Origin: Chitinophaga pinensis | GTDB lineage: Bacteria; Bacteroidota; Bacteroidia; Chitinophagales; Chitinophagaceae | Length of the DNA stretch: 27,812 nt | Assembly (NCBI GenBank): GCA_945866165.1 | Contig: CAMBGO010000005.1 | Span: 1-27,812, forward strand | Direction of reading: 5' to 3' | Part shown: one piece after another, positions 1 through 6,885 of the stretch | Layout of the letters: each line of letters opens with the position of its first letter | Position numbering within the stretch: the first letter of the stretch is position 1 | Position numbers and translations under genes: made by a program | The notes under the pieces: generated by a model | What the model saw: the letters and a program-made list of their open reading frames with translations, nothing else | The model's database searches: none | What the model was told of the DNA's origin: nothing

Positions 1-450
1 CAATACATCATCAAGACAAGAGATGATTACGCAACAACTACTGTATTAACACAAGCAAAGGCAGTCACTGTATTAACTGAAGTGAAAGCCGACATGATTC
101 AATTATATGGAAAAACAACTGTTCAATTGGGAGACATACAAAAATTAGTGCGTGGCGATAAAGTATTGCCACAGCCAGGATTGCCTGATGTATTGGCTCC
201 AATGTATTCTATTCCATATAAGGATGGCATGGTGAAAGCAAATCAAGGTGATGCATTTATAGAACTTGTTCGATTTACGAAGACTGGCCCCATCATTGAA
301 ACCCTCAATACCTATGGTGCATCTTCAAGAAAAGATTCACCGCATTACACAGATCAGATGGAGATGTATATAAAGCAACAGACAAAGCAAATGACACTGG
401 ATAAGTCTACGGTGTATAAAAATGCTGAGCGGATTTATCATCCGCAATAA
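1..450 (+). CDS. Penicillin acylase family protein (Ntn hydrolase), 3' end only
   Basis: The reading frame is open from the first base and ends at a TAA at 448-450, so about 149 C-terminal residues are visible and the start lies outside the window. The tail carries the pattern typical of the C-terminus of the penicillin/acyl-homoserine-lactone acylase beta chain: a GD-plus-RG stretch, then PGLPDVLAPMYS, then GDAFIELV, then a YGASS-x-KDSPHYTDQ block. Members of this family are exported, self-cleaving N-terminal-nucleophile amidases that hydrolyse amide bonds of N-acyl compounds. The substrate cannot be told from this fragment, and the catalytic Ser that begins the beta chain is not in view. 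It converges with the serine dehydratase gene, leaving only 8 bases between the two stops. Family assignment is fairly sure; the function is open. Confidence 0.8.
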   Translation, partial: QYIIKTRDDYATTTVLTQAKAVTVLTEVKADMIQLYGKTTVQLGDIQKLVRGDKVLPQPGLPDVLAPMYSIPYKDGMVKANQGDAFIELVRFTKTGPIIETLNTYGASSRKDSPHYTDQMEMYIKQQTKQMTLDKSTVYKNAERIYHPQ

Positions 451-458
451 ATTTTAGA

Positions 459-2036
459 TTAACAGCTTTTAAAAAATACTCCTGGCTGTTCTTCTAACAT
501 TGCTTCTATTTTCTTTGCTGCATTCGTAGTGGAAAGTCCACCTAAGTTTGTGCAACGCAATGTATGATGGATTCTATCTCCCACTTCTTTCATGGTCTCA
601 ATTACTTCATCAAGTGGAATGAGCTGTTCATAATCAGACAATGCCATGTTTGCACATGACACGGCATTGGTTGCTGCCATTACATTTCTTCCTAGGCAAG
701 GGGCTTCAACGCGGTTTCCTATTGGATCACAAATGATTCCAAGGGAATTTTGTAATGCAAGTGATGCAGCAGCAATGGATTGTTTCAATGTGCCATTTTT
801 CAATACAACAATACCAGCTGCAGCCATGCCTCCACCCGAACCGGTTTCTGCCATACATCCTCCCACCTCTGCTGCAAAGGTTGCATGTGCAGCAATGAAA
901 ACTCCTATCAAGCCAGCTGCCAGCATCGCTTTGATGATTTCATCTTCATGTAATTTCATTGAATGTGCAGTTCCAAATAATGCACCTGGTAAAGCCCCAC
1001 ATGAACCTGCTGTTGGAGCTGCAACTATAACGCCCATCGAACTTTTAACTTCCATGATGGCTGATACATACATGATGATTCTATTGTTGGTTTCGCCACC
1101 AACCAATTTATCTGCAGCTAATTTATCTTTGAACTGAAGTGATTGGCTTCCTAAAATTCGATCTTCATATTGGGTTCCCTTCAATCCAGTTTCAATGGCA
1201 TCATTCATAATGTGAACGATAGAACGCATTTTTTCAAATACCTCTTCAGCAGACATATTACCTCTTGCACTTTCATAGTCAATGGCTAATTCCCAAAGCG
1301 ATTTATTTTTATCTTCATTGTACTCAAGCATTTTATCGCAAGTGATGAATGGAACTTGCATATTTTTTCTTGCCATAACAGGCAGAACGGGGTGAAGCAT
1401 TTTGATAGCAGAAACATTTTCAAAAGAAAAAATTTCGTTAAGCATTGTTTTGTCTGGAAATGACTGTGATTTTATTTGAATAAATGAAACCGCTCCAACA
1501 TGACACAATATCTTATCACAATCCATTACTGATTTGATATATTCGACAACACTTCGCTGACTTCTGCAGTAAATTATTGTTTCATAGTAATCTCCATGCA
1601 TTGAAACAACAGTGCCATCAATTTCAATTACTTCAATCATACCTCCACCGGTAGAAATAGCTGTCAACATTCTTGTTTCATATTCATTTGAGAGGGTGAT
1701 CTTATAGGTATTTGGATGATTGGCTGCGATGTCAACAATTTTAATTATCACTTCAATGCCTGCTGTTTGAATATGTTTTTCTGAATTGGGTAATCTTTCA
1801 TCATCAGCTTCCCATCCAAGAAAGCCACCAAATAATCCCATGTCTGAGCCTTGGCTTTTATGTGTTGTAGCCAATGATCCATTGGGATCAAATTCAATCA
1901 AGATATTATTTATGTGGCCATCCATCAAGTCCCTGCACATCCTTGCAATGCGAAGAGATGCCGCACAATGTGAGCTTGAAGGGCCCCGCATTACCGGTCC
2001 GATCACATCATTGAAAATACTTGGGTAGTTGCTCAT
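459..2036 (-). CDS. sdaA: L-serine dehydratase (L-serine ammonia-lyase), iron-sulfur, single-chain
   Basis: Cytoplasmic enzyme converting L-serine to pyruvate and ammonia. The 525-residue chain has the beta domain first (GPVMRGPSSSH at about 13-23, a classic start of this family) and the catalytic alpha domain after about residue 300 (PTAGSCGALPG at 341-351, AETGSGGGMAAAG at 396-408, CDPIGNRVEAPCLGRN at 436-451). Cys394, Cys436 and Cys447 match the spacing of the three conserved [4Fe-4S] ligands of the family. The last residue is Cys525, as in the Legionella enzyme, where the C-terminal Cys folds into the active site as fourth ligand and internal inhibitor. The chain is some 65 residues longer than the usual single-chain form. 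It is the last gene of the minus-strand GH95-DPP4 cluster, starting 9 bases after the DPP4 stop, so it is probably cotranscribed. No Shine-Dalgarno sequence is obvious. Confidence 0.93.
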   Translation of the reverse strand: MSNYPSIFNDVIGPVMRGPSSSHCAASLRIARMCRDLMDGHINNILIEFDPNGSLATTHKSQGSDMGLFGGFLGWEADDERLPNSEKHIQTAGIEVIIKIVDIAANHPNTYKITLSNEYETRMLTAISTGGGMIEVIEIDGTVVSMHGDYYETIIYCRSQRSVVEYIKSVMDCDKILCHVGAVSFIQIKSQSFPDKTMLNEIFSFENVSAIKMLHPVLPVMARKNMQVPFITCDKMLEYNEDKNKSLWELAIDYESARGNMSAEEVFEKMRSIVHIMNDAIETGLKGTQYEDRILGSQSLQFKDKLAADKLVGGETNNRIIMYVSAIMEVKSSMGVIVAAPTAGSCGALPGALFGTAHSMKLHEDEIIKAMLAAGLIGVFIAAHATFAAEVGGCMAETGSGGGMAAAGIVVLKNGTLKQSIAAASLALQNSLGIICDPIGNRVEAPCLGRNVMAATNAVSCANMALSDYEQLIPLDEVIETMKEVGDRIHHTLRCTNLGGLSTTNAAKKIEAMLEEQPGVFFKSC

Positions 2037-2045
2037 GAATACAAG

Positions 2046-4271
2046 TTACAGATTTTTTTTCCAGTAGGCTTCCATCGTTCTCCTCATTTGAATGGTGGTA
2101 TTGACACCTTGCCTGATGCTATGATCCCGCATTGGATATGACATCATACTGAAAAGCTTGTTGTTTTTGATTAATTCATTTACAAGCATTTCAAAATTTT
2201 GGTAGTGAACATTGTCATCTGCTGTGCCATGCATAATCATCAGGTTGCCCTGAAGTTTACTAGCATGTGTTAAAGGTGATCCTTCTTTGTATCCAATTTT
2301 ATTATCATCAGGCAATCCCATGTATCTTTCCTGATAGATATTATCATATAAGGTTTGAAGTGAAACAAACGAAACTGCAATAGCGGTTTTATAAACATCA
2401 CCATGTCTGAATATGCAATGCAATGACATTTGTCCACCTCCACTCCATCCCCAAATACCAATACGATTCGCATCTATATAGGAATAGGTGGAAGCAATTT
2501 TTTTAGCAGCCTTGGCCTGGTCGTCGGCCGACAACAACCCTATTTGTCTGTAAATACTTTTTCTCCAATCCCTTCCCCGTGGAACCCTTGTACCCCTGCT
2601 ATCAACACTCATCACGATATAACCTTGGTTAGCCATGTATTGGTGCCATAGGTTATCACCTGTTCCCCAATTGTCTTGAACAGTAGTACCTGCAGGCTCT
2701 CCATATACATGAAAAATAACAGGGTATTTTTTTTGCGGGTCGAAATTAATGGGTTTGATTATCCATGCATCAAGTGTTACATCGCCAATATCAACTTTTA
2801 TAAATTCTTTGAGTCTCAAACCAAGTTCTTTCATTTTATTTTTCAATGCACTGTTATCTTCCATCAATTTTATTTCATGGTGATCAGCCAACTTTATCAA
2901 TGAAATACGTGCTGGTATGGTTGCATTTTCAAAACTATGTATTGCGTATTTTGAATCTGATGAAATTTGATAAGAGTGATGCCCATTCATTCCAGCAGGA
3001 GAAATGCGTTCTGCTTCACCTGTTCCATCGAGCTTGCTTCTGTAGAGATAACGGTGGATATAGCTTTCGGGTGAAGCAATATAGTATACATAGCCGCTAA
3101 CAGGGTCAATACAATTAATATTTACGACATCGAATTTTCCTTTAGTAATTAAAGTACTTTGTTTGCCGTCTCTTGATATCTTATACAAATGAAGCCATCC
3201 ATCTTTTTCGCTTGTCCATGTAAAATATTTTGCATTGTCAAGCCACTTGATATTATCATGAATATCCAGAAAAGCATCATCCTTGTCGGTCAAGATATTG
3301 TTCAAAGCCATGGTCTTGTCGTTTGCAACCCAAACACGGTTTGTATTTTGCAACCTGTTCAATTGCTGAATCATCAATTCATTTGATCCTGGTATATAAT
3401 CCATTCTTGCGATGTAGTTATTTCTTGAATCTCCCGGGATGTTAAACCATTTGGTTGTTCCGCCTGTGGCAGATATTACTCCTACTTTTACGGCAGAATT
3501 TGTTGTGCCAACTTTTGGATAGGGCAATGGTATGGGTTTTGAATAATTTGAGTCTACATTGTCAATCATGTAAAAAGTTCCAACGCCTTTGGTGTCTGAA
3601 CGCCAATAGGCGATGTTTTTACTATCCGGACTCCACCTGAATCCATCTCTGCAATCCAGTTCCTCTTCATAGACCCAATCGAATGTGCCGTTGATGATGT
3701 TACCTCCACCGTCCTTAGTAAGCTTGGTAATTATTCCTGTAGCGATGTCTTCTGTATAAATATTAAGGTTGCTTACATACGCAACTTTTTTTCCATCAGG
3801 TGAAATTTTAGCAAACATCAACGTTGCTTCTTCCATTCCTTTTCCAATTTGTTTTAATGCATTGTTTGTGAGATTGAGTATCCAATAGTCGCCCTTCGTA
3901 TTTTGTCGCCATACTTTTCTCGTATTTGTGAAAATAAGAAGCTTGCTGTTGTCGTCAGACCAAATGTAATCTGCAATTTCCAGCGGAGTAGATTTGCTCT
4001 TTGGCGTTAGTTGCAATGCACTTACTAAAACCCTTGTATTGTTTTCCTCAACATTATGTAAGACAATATCGTATCCCTTCGCAAGCGCGTTATACTCCAG
4101 CGTGGAATATCCTTTGTTGTCTTTCATCCAACGCAAAGGACCAATACCTCTTTGGGCATAGAGGTTATTTGTATAAATATCTTCAAGCGTAAGTGATTTG
4201 TTTTGTGCATCTGAATTCTTACTATATCCTATAAGGATCAATAAGATCAACATGGAAGCTAATTTATTCAT
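2046..4271 (-). CDS. Secreted dipeptidyl peptidase IV (prolyl oligopeptidase family S9B)
   Basis: Serine exopeptidase that removes X-Pro (and X-Ala) dipeptides from peptide N-termini, acting in the periplasm or at the surface. I use the ATG at 4271 (741 residues), because it opens a signal peptide (MNKLASMLILLILIGYS... ending SDAQ). An ATG 36 bases upstream at 4307 would add a charged leader and overlap the preceding gene. An N-terminal beta-propeller (about 35-480) contains the S9B hallmark DWVYEEE at 198-204, whose Glu pair binds the substrate amino terminus. The C-terminal alpha/beta-hydrolase has Ser610 in GWSGGG, Asp685 in HGTADDNVHYQ and His717 in PMRDHS; the triad is complete. DPP4 enzymes mostly have GWSYGG, so Tyr is replaced by Gly next to the nucleophile. 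It lies 19 bases downstream of the GH95 gene and 9 bases upstream of serine dehydratase, all on one strand. Confidence 0.93.
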   Translation of the reverse strand: MNKLASMLILLILIGYSKNSDAQNKSLTLEDIYTNNLYAQRGIGPLRWMKDNKGYSTLEYNALAKGYDIVLHNVEENNTRVLVSALQLTPKSKSTPLEIADYIWSDDNSKLLIFTNTRKVWRQNTKGDYWILNLTNNALKQIGKGMEEATLMFAKISPDGKKVAYVSNLNIYTEDIATGIITKLTKDGGGNIINGTFDWVYEEELDCRDGFRWSPDSKNIAYWRSDTKGVGTFYMIDNVDSNYSKPIPLPYPKVGTTNSAVKVGVISATGGTTKWFNIPGDSRNNYIARMDYIPGSNELMIQQLNRLQNTNRVWVANDKTMALNNILTDKDDAFLDIHDNIKWLDNAKYFTWTSEKDGWLHLYKISRDGKQSTLITKGKFDVVNINCIDPVSGYVYYIASPESYIHRYLYRSKLDGTGEAERISPAGMNGHHSYQISSDSKYAIHSFENATIPARISLIKLADHHEIKLMEDNSALKNKMKELGLRLKEFIKVDIGDVTLDAWIIKPINFDPQKKYPVIFHVYGEPAGTTVQDNWGTGDNLWHQYMANQGYIVMSVDSRGTRVPRGRDWRKSIYRQIGLLSADDQAKAAKKIASTYSYIDANRIGIWGWSGGGQMSLHCIFRHGDVYKTAIAVSFVSLQTLYDNIYQERYMGLPDDNKIGYKEGSPLTHASKLQGNLMIMHGTADDNVHYQNFEMLVNELIKNNKLFSMMSYPMRDHSIRQGVNTTIQMRRTMEAYWKKNL

Positions 4272-4290
4272 TGTTCTTTTTTTATTTAAT

Positions 4291-6750
4291 TCAAAAACTA
4301 ATGTCATAGATATTATCTTTTGAAGTATTGAAACTAACGGTATTATTTGGCATCTTTTTATAAGGAATATTTTTTCCTTTAGAAGTAATTTTCATTGTTG
4401 GTTTGTACTCAATGCTACAAGCTTCACCAACTATGGATTTAATTTTTAATGATGTAATCGTTTTCTCTTTCCATGTATAATCCAATTCAAATCCCCTTCT
4501 TGCTCTAACACCTTTGAAATGACCTTCACTCCATTCATTCGGCAAGGCTGGCATAAGTCTGATAACACCATCATGTGATTGCATCAACATTTCAGTGATA
4601 GCAGCCGTAGTCCCAAATGTTCCATCTACTTGTGGAGCTTTCCCGCAAAGTGCAAACATTGATTTACAATTCTGTTCTTTTAAATAACCTTTGTAAATTT
4701 TATTTGCACGTTCACCATCATTTAATCGCGCCCACAATGCCATTTTCCATGCCCTGGAAAATCCCATGGCACCATCACCTCGTTCATTCAATACTTTTTT
4801 ATATGCTTCAACCAACTCGGGTGTTCTTTTTTCATAAAGTATTTTGCCTGGATATAATCCGTAAAGATGCGAGAAATGACGGTGATTTTTTTCAAGTGAT
4901 TTCCAATCTTCTGACCATTCCTGCAATGACCCATCGGAACCAATTTGTGGCGGAACAAGTTTTGCCCTTGCTGCATGAACATCGTTTGTTAATTCATTAT
5001 TGATTCCTAGAATAGATGAAGCTTCTTCAAAATATCCAAAAAGATCATATAGAATTTGCATATCAATTGATGATCCTGCGCATATTGTAGTTCCTTCACG
5101 AAAGCTCGCCGTCACTTCATCGAAATATGGTTTGTTGCCACCACCATCGGGAAAGTTTTCCGGCGAAGTGGAAGGATTTGTTACCAGCCATTTACCATTT
5201 GGATGTGGAACAAGAAAGTCATTAAAAAATTGAACAGCTCCTTCTATGATTGTGTATGCCTCTTTTAAAAAAGCTTTATCCATGGTGTATTGGTAATGCT
5301 CCCAAAGATGTGTGCAAAGCCAAGCACCGCCAACCGTGAAGGTCCCCCATGTTGGACCATCCATTGGTGCTGCAACGCGCCACAGGTCTGTGTTTTGGTG
5401 AAACACCCAGCCTTTTGCACCATAGTGTTCTTTTGCAACCTGACTTCCTTGGTCTTGCAATTCTTTTACCATCCGAATCAGTGGTTCAGCGCATTCGGAA
5501 AGGTTGCTACTTTCAACAGGCCAGTAGTTCATTTCAGTGTTTATGTTCGTAGTATATTTTGAATCCCATGAAGGATTCATATCGTCATTCCAAATTCCTT
5601 GAAGGTTTGCAGGTTCTGTTCCTGGCCTTGATGATGATATCATAAGGTATCTGCCGAAATTATAACTCAAGGCTGCAAGTGAAGGATCGGGTTCGTTTTG
5701 TATTTTTTGAAATCGCGTTGAAGTTGGAAGAAATGAACTTTCAGTTTCTTTCATTGAAAGCGAAGAACGGTCATATAAATTTTTATAATCAGCAATTGCA
5801 TCATTTAGTATCGCTATATATTTTTTCTCATTGATCTTATTAATATTGTTTTCAACTTTTGCATGCTGGTCTCCACTCACATCTTTATAGTTGATAAAAT
5901 TTGTTGCAGCTACAAAATAAAGCGTTACAGCATCAGCATTTTCAATAATGAGGTCAACACCTTCGGTCCTCATACGTCCTCCTTCGGGCACTGCTTTTAT
6001 TCTTGCCTCATATTTTAATACACCTTTGATACCCATGTAGTCTGCTGATTTTCCGGTCAATACCAGGCCATCATTGTTAAGTGCATCCATCCTGAAATAG
6101 TCTGTTGCATAGTTGGAATGAGCCTGGTTTCTAACACCACGCAGATTGGCCTTAAAAGAAATACTTCCTGGTTTATCAGCTGTAAGTCTTATGACAATTA
6201 CCTGATCTGGCACTGATGCAAAAACTTCTCTTTTAAAAATTATACCATTCGCCTTGTAAGAAACTGAACTGATACCATGTTGAAGATCAAGCCATCTTTT
6301 ATAGTTTGTTACTGAATCTTCATTATTAAAAAAAAGATGAAGGTTCGCTAGACTTTGATACTTCTGTTGTTCCACTGGGTAGCCCATCAAGTTTCTTCCG
6401 AATAAATTATGTGCATCTAAATAGCGTCCTTCAAAAACATCTTTTTGAATTTCTGGCAACACCTTGTATCCATCTTTTACCACTGTTGAGTATGGTCCAC
6501 CTGACCAATAAGTATCTTCATTCAATTGAATCCGTTCTTCCTTGTATTTTCCAAACACCATTGCACCTAAACGACCATTACCAATTGGCAGTGCTTCTTC
6601 CCATTTGGATGCAGGCTCTGCATACCACATCAATGTAGAAGGGTCAAATGATTTGTTGTTTATTTTTTCTCCGATATCAAAAGGTTGTCCATGCGCAACT
6701 AAAATTGATATCACTAGCGTAAAGTAGAATAGAATTTGTCTTTTTTTCAT
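4291..6750 (-). CDS. Secreted GH95 family alpha-L-fucosidase-like glycoside hydrolase
   Basis: Inverting exo-glycosidase; characterised family members remove alpha-1,2-linked L-fucose (some act on alpha-L-galactose). I take the ATG at 6750 (819 residues), which opens a signal peptide (MKKRQILFYFTLVISILVAHGQ); an in-frame ATG 69 bases upstream adds a non-signal leader. The N-terminal domain carries the signature WEEALPIGNGRLGAMVFG followed by LNEDTYWSGGP (about 50-85). The (alpha/alpha)6 catalytic barrel has TTNINTEMNYWP with Asn402 and Asn404, SPENFPDGG with Glu531, and QVDGTFG with Asp709. These correspond to the Asn/Asn/Glu/Asp set known from Bifidobacterium AfcA, so the site looks intact. 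First gene of a minus-strand cluster with DPP-IV and serine dehydratase, suggesting cleavage of fucosylated glycoprotein or glycopeptide. Plant polysaccharide is the alternative, but no SusC/SusD pair is nearby. Confidence 0.92.
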   Translation of the reverse strand: MKKRQILFYFTLVISILVAHGQPFDIGEKINNKSFDPSTLMWYAEPASKWEEALPIGNGRLGAMVFGKYKEERIQLNEDTYWSGGPYSTVVKDGYKVLPEIQKDVFEGRYLDAHNLFGRNLMGYPVEQQKYQSLANLHLFFNNEDSVTNYKRWLDLQHGISSVSYKANGIIFKREVFASVPDQVIVIRLTADKPGSISFKANLRGVRNQAHSNYATDYFRMDALNNDGLVLTGKSADYMGIKGVLKYEARIKAVPEGGRMRTEGVDLIIENADAVTLYFVAATNFINYKDVSGDQHAKVENNINKINEKKYIAILNDAIADYKNLYDRSSLSMKETESSFLPTSTRFQKIQNEPDPSLAALSYNFGRYLMISSSRPGTEPANLQGIWNDDMNPSWDSKYTTNINTEMNYWPVESSNLSECAEPLIRMVKELQDQGSQVAKEHYGAKGWVFHQNTDLWRVAAPMDGPTWGTFTVGGAWLCTHLWEHYQYTMDKAFLKEAYTIIEGAVQFFNDFLVPHPNGKWLVTNPSTSPENFPDGGGNKPYFDEVTASFREGTTICAGSSIDMQILYDLFGYFEEASSILGINNELTNDVHAARAKLVPPQIGSDGSLQEWSEDWKSLEKNHRHFSHLYGLYPGKILYEKRTPELVEAYKKVLNERGDGAMGFSRAWKMALWARLNDGERANKIYKGYLKEQNCKSMFALCGKAPQVDGTFGTTAAITEMLMQSHDGVIRLMPALPNEWSEGHFKGVRARRGFELDYTWKEKTITSLKIKSIVGEACSIEYKPTMKITSKGKNIPYKKMPNNTVSFNTSKDNIYDISF

Positions 6751-6778
6751 AACTGAAATTTGGACGATTTGTGTTTTA

Positions 6779-6786
6779 TAAATGTA
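6779..6786 (-). promoter_or_regulatory. Candidate Bacteroidota -7 element for the GH95 cluster
   Basis: Reads TACATTTA on the minus strand, seven of eight bases of the Bacteroidota -7 consensus TAnnTTTG, and begins 36 bases upstream of the GH95 ATG at 6750. A TTG lies 23 bases further upstream, at the long end of the usual spacing. Short motif in AT-rich DNA, so weak evidence on its own. Confidence 0.3.
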
Positions 6787-6854
6787 ATTCAAACCATTCA
6801 GTTTCGAATCAATTTTCAAGTTCGCCTTTCAGGAATCATTTCAACATAATTTGT

Positions 6855-6862
6855 TACATTTA
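6855..6862 (+). promoter_or_regulatory. Candidate Bacteroidota -7 element for the BNR-repeat gene
   Basis: Reads TACATTTA on the plus strand, 24 bases before the ATG at 6886, giving a predicted leader of under 20 bases. I see no convincing TTTG/TTG at the expected -33 distance. The same octamer occurs on the opposite strand in this spacer, in the right place for the divergent GH95 gene. Confidence 0.3.
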
Positions 6863-6885
6863 ATCATCAAACAAATGAACTTATT

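Noticed and set aside
646..1137. 163-codon open frame on the plus strand
   Set aside because: It lies antisense inside the serine dehydratase gene, shows low-complexity composition and has no recognisable domain.
4617..5003. 128-codon open frame on the plus strand
   Set aside because: Antisense to the catalytic barrel of the GH95 gene, with no signal peptide or domain of its own.
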